Below, piece by piece: positions 8,941-18,235 of a stretch of 45,592 nucleotides of DNA. How positions within the stretch are numbered: position 1 is the first letter of the stretch; each line of letters starts with the position of its first letter. Under the pieces are notes generated by a model, which ran no database searches, was not told where the DNA came from, and saw only the letters and a program-made list of their open reading frames with translations. Source of the stretch: Rikenellaceae bacterium (GTDB lineage Bacteria > Bacteroidota > Bacteroidia > Bacteroidales > Rikenellaceae); contig JAFQJK010000086.1 of assembly GCA_017415005.1 (NCBI GenBank), forward strand, positions 1-45,592, read 5' to 3'. Made by a program: the position numbers and the translations under genes.

Positions 8941-11565
8941 ATGAAAACGATAAAATCGACCCTGCTGACCGTGGGTGCGGCCACCCTGATCCTGGCCGCA
9001 ACGGGCAGCCATGCGGCCAAGCCCGCTGAAAAAGACACCGCGAAAACCACCGCCGACTCGACGAAAGCCGATTCGGCCCAGAAAGACGCGAAGCGCTACC
9101 GCGACCTGGTGAAGAAAGCGGTCGCCGACAGCGGCATGTTCACGGTGTACCGCGTCGAGAAAGACTATTACTTCGAGATCCCCGACTCGCTGCTCGGCCG
9201 CGACATCCTGATCGTCAACAAGGTCTCGGGAGTCCCCGCGGCACTGAACGACGCAGGGCTCAACAAAGGCATGAACTACGAGAACAAGATGATCCGCTTC
9301 TACCAGGACACGCTGCTCAAAAAGGTGTGGGTCACCACGTTCGACCCGCGCATCACCTCGCCCGAAGGAGACGCCATCACGCAATCGGTGCGCGACAACT
9401 ACCGTGAGTCGATCTTCGAGTACTTCCCGATCGAAACCTACAACGACGACTCGACGGCCGTCGTGATCAAGGTCAACAAGGTGTTCGACGGCAGCGAGAA
9501 GAGCTTCAACGACCTGTTCGGCAACATCGGCCTCACGGGAACATCGGTCAAGCGCGACCTCTCGAAGATCGAGCGAGTCAAGTCGTTCCCGTCAAACATC
9601 GTCGTGCGCTCGGTCTTCTCGGCCCAACACTCGGAGGCCGGCGGCAGCCTGCCGCTCACGCTCGACGTGACCACCAACCTCGTGCTGCTGGCCAAAGAGC
9701 CGATGAAAGCCCGCATCGCCGACGACCGTGTCGGTTTCTTCACCACGGCGCACCTCTACTACAAGGACGACCAGCAGAAAGCCGAGGAGCGCGAGTTCGT
9801 CAACCGCTGGCGCCTCGAGCCCCGGCCCGAGGACCGGGAGCGCTACCTGCGCGGCGAGCTGGTGGAGCCGGCCAAGCCGATCGTATTCTACATCGACCCG
9901 GCCACGCCGCCCCAGTGGGTGCCCTACATCAAGAAAGGGATCGTCGAGTGGCAGGCCGCATTTGAGGCCGCCGGGTTCAAAAACGCCATCCTCGCCCGCG
10001 AGGTCGATCCCGACGACAAGGACTTCGACATCGACGACGTGAACTACTCGGCCATCACCTACGCAGCCTCGGAGCAGGCCAACGCGATGGGCCCGTCGGT
10101 GGTCGATCCCCGGTCGGGCGAGATCATCGAGGCAGACGTCATCTGGTGGCATAACGTGATGAGCCTGCTGCACGCCTGGATCCGCGTACAGACCGGCGCC
10201 GTCGACCCTGCCGCGCGCGCCAACATGCTGCCCGAGGCCGACATGGGCAACGCCATCCGCTTCGTCTCGTCGCACGAGGTCGGGCACAGCCTCGGCCTGA
10301 AGCACAACATGGGCGCCTCGTACTCGGTGCCCGTCGATTCGCTGCGCTCGAAGACCTTCACCGACAACGGGGGCGGCACGGCCAGCTCGATCATGGACTA
10401 CGCGCGCTTCAACTACGTGGCGCAGCCCGAGGACGGCATCACGGCCCTCTACCCGGTGATCGGCACTTATGACAAGCACGCCATCCGCTGGGGCTACCGC
10501 TGGCTCGACACGGCCACCCCGCACGAGGAACTGCCGACGCTCAACGCATGGATCCGCGAGCACGAGAACGACCCGGCATACTGGTACGGCGAACAGTCCG
10601 CCGAAGGTATCGACCCCCGCGCACAGAGCGAGGATCTCGGCGACGATGCCATGAGGGCCAATACCTACGGGCTGATGAACCTGCGGCGCATCGTCCCCAA
10701 CATCACCGACTGGACCGCCGCAGACGGCGAGCTGCAGTACGAGGCCGGCAAGCTGCTGATGGCTGTCGTTTTCCAGTGGAAAACCTATGCCGACCATGTC
10801 ACGGCCAACGTCGGAGGATTCTACCTCAACAACGTGGTCAAAGGCCACGACATCGACCGCTATGTACCCGTCCCGGCCGACAAGCAGCGCCGGGCCGTGA
10901 AGTTCCTGATCAACGAGGTGTTCGTAACACCCGAATGGCTGTTCGACGCCCCGGCCTGGCGCAAGAGCTACGCGCTGCGCAACTCGCCGGTCGGCCTCAT
11001 CGAGTACGCGCCGTACAATATGGCCCGCGAGCTCCAGTACAGCACGTTCTACTCGCTGCTCGAGGACGCGCGTATGCAGCGGATGTACGAGGCGCAGGCC
11101 CAACTGGGCGGCAACGGGGCCTACACTCCCGAGGAGATGCTCGACGATCTGCACAAGGCCCTGTTCGCCAAGACCCGTGCCCGCAAGAGCCTCTCGCTCT
11201 ACGAGCGCATGGCCCAGAAGAACTACCTCGATGCGCTGATCGTCAGCTCGAACCTCACGATGGTCAAGACCACCAAGCGCGGCTCGACGCTCCATGACGG
11301 CTGCGACCGGGGCTGCCGACTGATGTCGCACGGTCCCGAGCTGGATCTCGCGCTCGAAACGATCGAGCGCCCCGAGGACCTGCTCCGCACCAACCGCCTC
11401 TACACGCTGATGGGACGCGTGAGCGAGACCACCTCGGCCAAGCGCGCCGAAATGCGCCGTATCCTCAAGCTCGCCGAAAGCCGGCGTGGCAGCGGGGACG
11501 AAGCGACGCAGAACCACTACGCCGACATGATTCTCCGGATCCGCGAGGCGCTCCAGCTCAAATAG
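8941..11565 (+). CDS. Secreted zinc metalloprotease (DUF5117/DUF5118-type metzincin)
   Basis: An 874-residue exported protease. The ATG at 8941 gives a clean signal peptide (MKTIKSTLLTVGAATLIL...SHA, cleavage near 23-25) followed by a Lys/Ala/Asp/Thr-rich linker. The middle contains the metzincin zinc site H445-E-V-G-H449-S-L-G-L-K-H455, with a likely Met-turn in SSIMDYARF about 40 residues on. Flanking regions match the general layout of the Bacteroidetes 'zinc-dependent metalloprotease' family (DUF5117 before, DUF5118/DUF4953 regions around). Such enzymes are often next to SusC/SusD genes, as here. The job is probably to cut extracellular or periplasmic protein or peptide substrates for the importer encoded next. 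A 124-base gap with a large hairpin separates it from SusC. All three zinc ligands and the catalytic Glu are present. Confidence 0.88.
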   Translation: MKTIKSTLLTVGAATLILAATGSHAAKPAEKDTAKTTADSTKADSAQKDAKRYRDLVKKAVADSGMFTVYRVEKDYYFEIPDSLLGRDILIVNKVSGVPAALNDAGLNKGMNYENKMIRFYQDTLLKKVWVTTFDPRITSPEGDAITQSVRDNYRESIFEYFPIETYNDDSTAVVIKVNKVFDGSEKSFNDLFGNIGLTGTSVKRDLSKIERVKSFPSNIVVRSVFSAQHSEAGGSLPLTLDVTTNLVLLAKEPMKARIADDRVGFFTTAHLYYKDDQQKAEEREFVNRWRLEPRPEDRERYLRGELVEPAKPIVFYIDPATPPQWVPYIKKGIVEWQAAFEAAGFKNAILAREVDPDDKDFDIDDVNYSAITYAASEQANAMGPSVVDPRSGEIIEADVIWWHNVMSLLHAWIRVQTGAVDPAARANMLPEADMGNAIRFVSSHEVGHSLGLKHNMGASYSVPVDSLRSKTFTDNGGGTASSIMDYARFNYVAQPEDGITALYPVIGTYDKHAIRWGYRWLDTATPHEELPTLNAWIREHENDPAYWYGEQSAEGIDPRAQSEDLGDDAMRANTYGLMNLRRIVPNITDWTAADGELQYEAGKLLMAVVFQWKTYADHVTANVGGFYLNNVVKGHDIDRYVPVPADKQRRAVKFLINEVFVTPEWLFDAPAWRKSYALRNSPVGLIEYAPYNMARELQYSTFYSLLEDARMQRMYEAQAQLGGNGAYTPEEMLDDLHKALFAKTRARKSLSLYERMAQKNYLDALIVSSNLTMVKTTKRGSTLHDGCDRGCRLMSHGPELDLALETIERPEDLLRTNRLYTLMGRVSETTSAKRAEMRRILKLAESRRGSGDEATQNHYADMILRIREALQLK

Positions 11566-11579
11566 CCGGCAGGACACGC

Positions 11580-11616
11580 CCGGCCGCAGTCCCGACCGCC
11601 GGGAGCGTGCGGCCGG
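11580..11616 (+). other. Long intercistronic hairpin between protease and SusC
   Basis: CCGGCCGCA (11580-11588) pairs perfectly with TGCGGCCGG (11608-11616), with an inner TCCC/GGGA stem. No T-run follows, so this is not a standard terminator. It may protect the upstream message or lower read-through into the SusC gene. Confidence 0.55.
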
Positions 11617-11689
11617 TCCGCACCTAAAGCGATATGAACCCGAAACGACTGACCTAATACCGAGGAAATTAAATTTAACACAAGAGAGC

Positions 11690-14600
11690 ATGAGAAAACT
11701 TTTTACCATTCTCGTCCTGTTGCTGCCACTCCTGGCGCTGGGACAAAGTCCGACCCGGACGATCAAAGGCGTTATCCGCGACCTGAGCGACGGAACGCCG
11801 CTGATCGGGGCCACCGTCTTCATCGCCCCGAGTCAGACCCAGGCGGCGAACTACAACCCTCAGGGCACCGTGGCCGACAACCAGGGACGTTTCACGCTGA
11901 CCCTGCCAACGAGCGTCAAGGAGGTCGTGGTCAGCTATATCGGATACGACGACCAGTTGCTGGACATCTCGGGTCAGAGCGATTTCACGATCCGGCTCAA
12001 GCCCAGTGCCAACGAGATGGACGAGGTCGTGGTGACCGGCTACCAGAAAATCGAAAAGCGCAAGCTCACCTCGTCGATCGCCCAGATCAAAATGGACGAT
12101 ATCAAGCAGATCGGTGTAGCCAGCGTTGACCAGATGCTTGAAGGTAAGCTCGCCGGCGTCCTGTCGACGCCAACAAACGGCGCCCCGGGAGCCGGGAACA
12201 AAATGCGCATCCGCAGCACCGTCACGCTGAGCGGTAACACCGATCCGTTATGGGTCCTCGACGGCATGCCGCTCGAAGGCAACGACATCCCGGCCGACTA
12301 CAGCACCAAGGAGAGCATCGACAACCTGCGAACCATGTCGATCGCAGGACTTAACCCCGACGACATCGAGGACATCACCGTACTCAAAGACGCCGCAGCT
12401 ACGGCCATCTACGGCGCGCGAGCTGCCAACGGCGTGATCATCATCACCACGAAAAAGGGACGCCGCAATGTCGGGCCGATGATCAACGTCTCGGCCGCCA
12501 CATTCATCACAGCGCGCCCGAACCTTGACAAGCTGAACCTGATGAACGCCTCGCAGAAGGTCGACTTCGAGCTGAGCCTGGCGGCTAACCCGCGCCTGAC
12601 CTACCGCAGCGACAAAGGCGCCGTATCACGCATCCTCGCGCAGTACGGCCAGCTCGACGCACTGCGCAGCGGAGGCTTCGACGCGATCTCGCCCGAAGCG
12701 CAGGCTGCCATCAACAAGCTGCGCGTCAGCGGGTACGACTGGGCCAGGGAGATCTACCGACCCACGATCAACCAGCAGTACGGCCTGAGCGTATCGGGCG
12801 GCGGCGAGAAGGCCTCCTACTACTTCTCGGCCGGCTACTACAACGAGCAGGGCAGTACGCGCAAAACCGGCTTCGACCGCTTCAACCTGACGCTGAAAAG
12901 CGATTTCGACCTGCACAGGAAGCTCAAGGCCAGCGTCGGACTCTACGGCGTGCAGAGTAAGAACAGCTCGTACCTCTCGGATACCGACGCATTCACCAAT
13001 GCCGGACGCTACACCCGCAACGTCAATCCCTACCTCGATGCATACGACGAAAGCGGGAAGTACATCTACGACCCCGATATGTACTACACCTCCGGTGACG
13101 GAGACGCCATCCGGTTCAATTACCTCGAAGAGATGGCCAATACGCGCAACACGCTGAAGAACCGCTCGCTCAAGTCGATCTTCGACATCACCTACACGCC
13201 GCTCGACTGGCTGAAATTCACCACACAGGTGGGCCTGCAGGTCGAGAACTCGGCCGCCGAGCAATTTGCCGACAAGGAGACCTATTATGTGCGCAAGTAC
13301 CGTCGCGACTCGCGCTCGGGCGGAGAGGAGCGCCTGCCCGACGGAGGTGTCATCCAGAACACCAACACCGACTTTTTCCAGTACGACTGGAAGGCTCAGG
13401 GCGAGATCAACAAAACGTTCAACCACGTACACGAGCTCGACGTGATGGTCGGCCTCGAAATGCGCGGCAACAAGAATACGAGCATCCACACCAAAGGATT
13501 CGGATTCGACCCCAAGACACTCACCACCAAACCGATCTACTTCCCGGAAGGCTCATCGACGGCCAACGAGCCGAAATTTGTCCAGTACCGCAACTCGTTC
13601 CTCGAGAACCGTTTCCTCTCGTATTTCGCCACGGCAGGCTATACCTACGACAGCCGGTTCACGTTTTACGGCAGTATGCGCTACGACGGCTCGAACCTGT
13701 TCGGGGTAGACCCCAAGTACAAGTTCACCCCGCTCTGGTCGGCTTCCGGGGCGTGGAGCATCAACCGCGAGAGCTGGCTCAGGAACAAAGAGTGGCTGTC
13801 AAACCTGCGCCTGCGCCTGTCGTACGGTGTGCAGGGCAACATCGACAAGTCGACCTCACCCTTTATCATTGGTAAATGGCAGACCACGACCATCCTGCCC
13901 AACGGCGTCAAGAACGAGCAGACGATCAACGTCACCTCGCCCCCGAACCAGAACCTGCGCTGGGAGACCACCAAAACCTGGAACGCCGCCGTTGATTTCG
14001 GCGTACTCGACGGCCGGATCAACCTGACCCTCGAGGCCTATCACCGCGTCAGCGACAACCTGATCGCGCTCAAGAAGATCCCGCAGGAGAACGGGTTCAA
14101 CTTTACGACGACCAACTTCGGCAAGATCACCAATAAGGGTATCGAGTTCTCGATCTACACGACCAACATCGCGACCAAGAACTTTCGCTGGGAGATGAAC
14201 TTCAACCTGGCCCGCAACAAGAGCACGGTCAACCGGATCGACGTCCGCGAGGACGAATTCTTCCCGTCGAAAGTGGGACTGCCGACCAATGCCGTATTCG
14301 GCATCCGGACGGCAGGGCTCGACGAGGACGGCCTGCCTTTGTTCTGGAAGAACGGCCAGAAAGTACCGTTCGAAGAGTTCTTCAACGTCCAGGTCAAGGA
14401 CGACGACTGGGGCCTGGGCATGCGATTGGTTTCGTACGACCATTCGGCCAAGGCGACCCGCGAGCGGATGACCTACCTGGGTGACGCCGACCCCAAACTG
14501 ATCGGCGGGTTCAACAACAAGTTCTTTTTCAAAAACTTCGACCTGTCGATCGGCATGAATTTCATCATCAACCAGCTCGTATCGCGCGCGCCGTTCTACC

Positions 14601-15028
14601 GGCCGACTCAGGTCAATCCGGGCCTGAACTACACGAACGAGGTGTTCGACATCTGGTCGCAGAGTAATACCAGCGGCAAATATCCGATGATCCCGGGGGC
14701 ATGGACGGACTCATTCAGCGACCCTGATCGCCAGGGCCTGTTCTACGAGGTAATGGACAATACGCCGATCGATATCTGGAGCGCAATGGACATCTGGTAC
14801 AAGCGCATCAGCTATATCCGGATCAACAGCATCCGTCTGGGCTATACGCTTCCCGACAAGGCGCTGCGCAAGATGAGGATCGCCTCGTTGCGCATCCAGG
14901 CCGAAGTGCGCAATCCGTTCGTCATCGGCACCGACTACACCGGCTACTTCGACCCCGAGACCTACGGCAACATCTATGCACAGCCGATGCCGCGCACATT
15001 CTCGGTCGGCGTGAACCTAACCTTCTAA
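11690..15028 (+). CDS. SusC/RagA-family TonB-linked outer membrane transporter
   Basis: An 1112-residue outer-membrane barrel that imports large ligands with energy from TonB. The order is: signal peptide (MRKLFTILVLLLPLLALG), a carboxypeptidase-like beta-sandwich (IKGVIRDLSDGTPLIGATVF), a TonB-box-like DEVVVTGYQ near residue 118, the plug domain with ITVLKDAAATAIYGARAANG, and a long beta-barrel ending in SVGVNLTF with terminal aromatic Phe. It has no STN domain, so it does not look like an ECF-sigma/anti-sigma signalling SusC. The plug has an extended loop (about 190-225) compared with the second SusC in the window. The SusD partner starts 15 bases after the stop. Its neighbours (protease, two-component genes) favour peptides over glycans as substrate; that is inference. 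Confidence 0.93.
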   Translation: MRKLFTILVLLLPLLALGQSPTRTIKGVIRDLSDGTPLIGATVFIAPSQTQAANYNPQGTVADNQGRFTLTLPTSVKEVVVSYIGYDDQLLDISGQSDFTIRLKPSANEMDEVVVTGYQKIEKRKLTSSIAQIKMDDIKQIGVASVDQMLEGKLAGVLSTPTNGAPGAGNKMRIRSTVTLSGNTDPLWVLDGMPLEGNDIPADYSTKESIDNLRTMSIAGLNPDDIEDITVLKDAAATAIYGARAANGVIIITTKKGRRNVGPMINVSAATFITARPNLDKLNLMNASQKVDFELSLAANPRLTYRSDKGAVSRILAQYGQLDALRSGGFDAISPEAQAAINKLRVSGYDWAREIYRPTINQQYGLSVSGGGEKASYYFSAGYYNEQGSTRKTGFDRFNLTLKSDFDLHRKLKASVGLYGVQSKNSSYLSDTDAFTNAGRYTRNVNPYLDAYDESGKYIYDPDMYYTSGDGDAIRFNYLEEMANTRNTLKNRSLKSIFDITYTPLDWLKFTTQVGLQVENSAAEQFADKETYYVRKYRRDSRSGGEERLPDGGVIQNTNTDFFQYDWKAQGEINKTFNHVHELDVMVGLEMRGNKNTSIHTKGFGFDPKTLTTKPIYFPEGSSTANEPKFVQYRNSFLENRFLSYFATAGYTYDSRFTFYGSMRYDGSNLFGVDPKYKFTPLWSASGAWSINRESWLRNKEWLSNLRLRLSYGVQGNIDKSTSPFIIGKWQTTTILPNGVKNEQTINVTSPPNQNLRWETTKTWNAAVDFGVLDGRINLTLEAYHRVSDNLIALKKIPQENGFNFTTTNFGKITNKGIEFSIYTTNIATKNFRWEMNFNLARNKSTVNRIDVREDEFFPSKVGLPTNAVFGIRTAGLDEDGLPLFWKNGQKVPFEEFFNVQVKDDDWGLGMRLVSYDHSAKATRERMTYLGDADPKLIGGFNNKFFFKNFDLSIGMNFIINQLVSRAPFYRPTQVNPGLNYTNEVFDIWSQSNTSGKYPMIPGAWTDSFSDPDRQGLFYEVMDNTPIDIWSAMDIWYKRISYIRINSIRLGYTLPDKALRKMRIASLRIQAEVRNPFVIGTDYTGYFDPETYGNIYAQPMPRTFSVGVNLTF

Positions 15029-15043
15029 ATCACTTTGCTGCAT

Positions 15044-16402
15044 ATGAAAAGACTAACATACATCCTTCTGGCAGTCATCACCTTCTCGTCCTGCAATTAC
15101 CTCGACGTGGAGCCGATCGGCTCGGTCATTCCGCACACGAAATCAGACTATCGGGCCCTGTTGACCTCAGCTTACGGCCGTATACCCGCACACAAAGTAA
15201 TGCTCGGCCTGCCCTCCGACGAGATCGGCGGATTCAGCGAGGACCACGAAAACAGCCGGGGATACCTGTTCGACATGACCTGGCGCAGCAACAGCGCCTC
15301 GGCCAAGGAATATCCCTACGACGGGTTTTACTCGACCATCTTCTACACGAACGACATCATCGCTAAGGTCAGCGACTCGGACGAGGACGGCTCGGACGAA
15401 AGCCGCGCACAGATCAAAGCCGAGGCATACGCCCTGCGCGCATACATGCACTTCGAGTTGTTGAACATGTACGGCAAATGGTATAACGCCGCCACCGCAT
15501 CGACCGACCGCGGCGTACCTATCTACACCCAGATCGACATCGAACAGCATTTCAAGCCGTCGAGCGTGGAGGCCGTCTACAAGCAGATCCTCGACGACAT
15601 GAAACACGCTAAGGAGCTGATGGAGGTCGAGGAACAGCCGAACACCCTGATCTACCGCTTCTCGAAAAAATCGCTCACGGCTATCGAGGCTCGCATCCGG
15701 CTGTACCGGAACGAGTGGCAGCTGGCCCTCGACGCGGCTACCAGCCTCCTGCCGGGCCTCCAGTTGCAAGATATGAACGCCCTCGACCTGACCAGCAGCA
15801 CAGACAAGGCGCTGCTGCCCTACCGCCCCACCTCGGTCGAAACGATCATCGCCATGGAACAATGCTTCGAGTGGGACACCAAAAACACATACCTGACCCA
15901 CGAGATCGCGGCCAAGTTTGACCAAACGGGCGGCGACCGGCGTTTCGGCAACTCCATTCTCAAAAGAGACGGCCAGTACATGACCGACAAATACTCGGAC
16001 AGCAAAAATAAAGTGACCATGCGCGCATCGGATGTTTATCTGATCGCCGCGGAGGCCGCCGCCCACATCGACGGCAAGCTCAACGACGCCAAGAGCTACC
16101 TGAAGACCGTCATGCGCAATCGCTTCACTCCTGATGCCTATCTGGCCAAGGAGACCGAGGTCGACGGCATGACACAGGCTCAGCTGCTCGAAGAGATCGC
16201 CGACGAGCGCGCACGGGAATTCCTGCTGGAAGGACAGCGCTGGTACGACCTCCGCCGCACGACAAGGCCCGGTATAATCAAGACTGTGTTCGTGCCTGCG
16301 ACCGGCGAGGAAACCACCTACACGCTCGCTCCGAACGACGAACGGTACACCATTCCGTTCCCCCTGTCCGCCGTATCGAGCAACCCCGACCTGGCAAAAT
16401 AA
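15044..16402 (+). CDS. SusD/RagB-family outer-membrane lipoprotein
   Basis: A 452-residue surface lipoprotein that caps the SusC barrel and binds substrate. Start is the ATG at 15044 (MKRLTYILLAVITFSSC); the lipobox FSSC gives the lipidated Cys at residue 17. The N-terminal part has the TPR-like helices of SusD (AEAYALRAYMHFELLNMYGKW), and the C-terminal part has the usual RAREFLLEGQRWYDLRRT motif. At about 450 residues it is shorter than many glycan-binding SusD proteins. It lies 15 bases after SusC and is clearly co-transcribed with it. A strong terminator follows at 16424. Confidence 0.92.
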   Translation: MKRLTYILLAVITFSSCNYLDVEPIGSVIPHTKSDYRALLTSAYGRIPAHKVMLGLPSDEIGGFSEDHENSRGYLFDMTWRSNSASAKEYPYDGFYSTIFYTNDIIAKVSDSDEDGSDESRAQIKAEAYALRAYMHFELLNMYGKWYNAATASTDRGVPIYTQIDIEQHFKPSSVEAVYKQILDDMKHAKELMEVEEQPNTLIYRFSKKSLTAIEARIRLYRNEWQLALDAATSLLPGLQLQDMNALDLTSSTDKALLPYRPTSVETIIAMEQCFEWDTKNTYLTHEIAAKFDQTGGDRRFGNSILKRDGQYMTDKYSDSKNKVTMRASDVYLIAAEAAAHIDGKLNDAKSYLKTVMRNRFTPDAYLAKETEVDGMTQAQLLEEIADERAREFLLEGQRWYDLRRTTRPGIIKTVFVPATGEETTYTLAPNDERYTIPFPLSAVSSNPDLAK

Positions 16403-16423
16403 CGCCGGAGGTCAGGGACCGAC

Positions 16424-16459
16424 AAAAAGTGTCTGGCTGTACAGTCAGACACTTTTTTT
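16424..16459 (+). terminator. Intrinsic terminator after SusD-1
   Basis: AAAAAGTGTCTG (16424-16435) pairs with CAGACACTTTTT (16446-16457), with an inner CTG/CAG stem, followed by a T-run to 16459. It ends the protease/SusCD unit 45 bases before the regulator gene. Confidence 0.88.
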
Positions 16460-16504
16460 GTATATTGCGCCTCGGGAACGCCGAAAACCGGCAGCCACGA
16501 GCGC

Positions 16505-17299
16505 ATGAAAGCCATCATTGTCGAAGACGAGAAACTCGCAGCCAACGAGCTGATCAACAGGCTCAAGGAAGTTGCACCACAGATCAATGTGGTCGCAACG
16601 GCCGCCTCGGTCGCGGAAGCCGCAAAGGTGATCGGCACCGAAACACCCGACCTGATCTTCATGGATATCAACCTGGGAGACGGTAGCAGTTTCGACATTT
16701 TCGAGCAGGTCGAGATCGCCGTTCCGGTCATTTTTATCACGGCATATGACGAATATGCCCTGAAAGCCTTCAAACACCAGGGTATCGATTACATCCTTAA
16801 ACCATTTGAAAGCGAAGAGCTGGTCCGGGCGGTCGCCAAATTGAACCTGACAGGGAGAGAGCAGCCCCCCCCTATTGATAATCAGAAAGATAGATCGAAA
16901 ACCAAAACATCAGGCCCTTCGGATGCAATCCGCGCGGACGATCTCCCGAACAGCTATCAGGAACGGTTTCTGGTTAGTATCGGCCCGCGGATGCGATCGA
17001 TCGTCGCCGGCGAGGTTGCCTATTTCATGGCCGACGGCAAATACGTCACGCTCTTCACGCACGAAGGCAACAGCTACCTCATCCACCAAACGATCGCCAC
17101 GCTCAGCGAGCGGCTCGACCCCGACCTGTTCTTCCGGATCAATCGGCGGTTCATCGTCAGTTTCAGCGCGATCCGGGAGATGATACGCTACTCGAACAAC
17201 CGGATCAAGATCCTGCTCAAACCCGTCCCGCCCGACAGTACGGACGCTATCGTCAGCGCCGACCGGGTACAGGGATTCCGGGAATGGCTGAATCAATGA
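16505..17299 (+). CDS. LytTR-family response regulator
   Basis: A 264-residue cytoplasmic response regulator. The receiver domain (1-115) has the acidic pair at E7/D8, the phospho-acceptor D54 in FMDINLGDG, T79 in FITAYDEYAL, and K99 in YILKPF. After a Lys/Thr/Pro-rich linker (about 117-145) comes a LytTR DNA-binding domain (about 150-264) with VAYFMADGKYVTLFT and FFRINRRFIVSFSAI, hallmarks of the fold. The natural partner is the LytS-type kinase at 7155, since PF06580 kinases and LytTR regulators go together, but they are separated by 7.8 kb. Its likely targets are the protease/SusCD genes in between. It starts after a strong terminator, so it probably has its own weak promoter or read-through expression. 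Confidence 0.92.
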   Translation: MKAIIVEDEKLAANELINRLKEVAPQINVVATAASVAEAAKVIGTETPDLIFMDINLGDGSSFDIFEQVEIAVPVIFITAYDEYALKAFKHQGIDYILKPFESEELVRAVAKLNLTGREQPPPIDNQKDRSKTKTSGPSDAIRADDLPNSYQERFLVSIGPRMRSIVAGEVAYFMADGKYVTLFTHEGNSYLIHQTIATLSERLDPDLFFRINRRFIVSFSAIREMIRYSNNRIKILLKPVPPDSTDAIVSADRVQGFREWLNQ

Positions 17300-17815
17300 C
17301 CCCCCAACACAGGTCGTACAATTGCGAAATAAGGTTCCGACAAGCTCTCAATGTTTCATTATTCACCAAAAAGCGCAGACTTTGTTGCATTTTTCTCACA
17401 ATCCACGCAACAAAAGGAGACACTTTCGCGTCTATATGGAACAAATGACCAAACAGCAGCGCTAAGGGTGCATCCAACTCCGACAGAAACACCTGCAGCC
17501 GCGTGCAAACAACCCGTGGCGGACACGGGAACCAGGCATTGCGATCGCCGGGCCCGGGCAATATTTTGCACCTCCCGCGCAACCGGGATACCTTCCGGTC
17601 GTCCAGCCTGTGAGACACGTCGTACAACGGCGATTTTGCATGTTTCGCCGGAGTGAGACCGGCAATGTGGACACACTTTTTTACAAAAGATTGAAGCAGA
17701 TTATAAAAAAAATTTTATATCTTTGGATTAGCCGGAAACCGTACGGAGGAGTGTAGGTATGCGAATTTGACGCATGGCAGCCATCCCGGTAACGGACACG
17801 GAACAACCGGGACTA
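17300..17815. other. Gene-free region before the second SusCD pair
   Basis: About 515 bases with no convincing gene; the short open frames show no family-like features. The sequence becomes AT-rich from about 17690, where TATCTTTG at 17718-17725 matches the -7 promoter box but lacks a well-spaced -33 element. Confidence 0.6.
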
Positions 17816-17846
17816 TTGTTTTTAACCGAATTTAATTTTACATTTG
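17816..17846 (+). promoter_or_regulatory. Promoter of the second SusCD operon
   Basis: TTG at 17816-17818, a 20-base spacer and TACATTTG at 17839-17846, an exact TAnnTTTG -7 box. Transcription would begin near 17853, leaving a leader of about 380 bases before SusC at 18236. A second -7-like box lies at 17718-17725. Confidence 0.6.
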
Positions 17847-17852
17847 CTATAA

Positions 17853-18235
17853 TAACTGCATCGGCAATGCAGAGATGCGCAGTCTCGAATACTTAAACTG
17901 AATATGTTTCACTTAACCTAAAATGATTGTATGAGAAGAACCCTCCTAACTGTCAGCGCCACGGCTCCCGCCTACGGGACAGCAGTGCGCAGGGCCAGAA
18001 GCGGGTGCTCTCCTGATGTTAAGATCAGAGGAGACACAGCCCACTGCCAGAGTTTGCACAATACGTCCTTTTCCCGGTAGTCCCTGAGACCTTTCTACCG
18101 GGCAATCAGCAAAAGCGACGCAGCACTCACTCTACGTCTTTCTCGCGACCCAGACCCGATCAACCGTACAATGAAGATGCCAGGGTCGAATGGAAGAATC
18201 ATGCATTTGATATCAACCTAAAACTATCTGATGAT
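17853..18235 (+). promoter_or_regulatory. Long, hairpin-rich 5' leader of SusC-2
   Basis: The untranslated leader is about 380 bases. Visible hairpins include a 9-bp stem with a 2-nt bulge (18009-18017 with 18024-18034), an 8-bp stem CCCGGTAG/CTACCGGG (18073-18080 with 18095-18102), and a short CCCG/CGGG stem near 17967-17978. A 49-codon open frame starts at ATG 17931 and ends at 18080. Pieces such as GGGTG (18003-18007) and GCCCACTG (18039-18046) faintly resemble cobalamin riboswitch elements, but the order and spacing are not convincing. Its regulatory role is inference. Confidence 0.45.

Noticed and set aside
9592-11823. 743-codon minus-strand open frame opposite the protease gene
   Set aside because: It is a mirror of GC-rich coding sequence on the other strand, with no domain-like features; the plus-strand protease has a signal peptide and an intact zinc site.
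17300-17700. Short frames between the regulator and SusC-2 as possible small genes
   Set aside because: None has a signal, domain or plausible codon use.
18003-18046. GGGTG and GCCCACTG, recalling cobalamin riboswitch segments
   Set aside because: The spacing and remaining conserved pieces do not fit, and the gene is not flanked by cobalamin genes.
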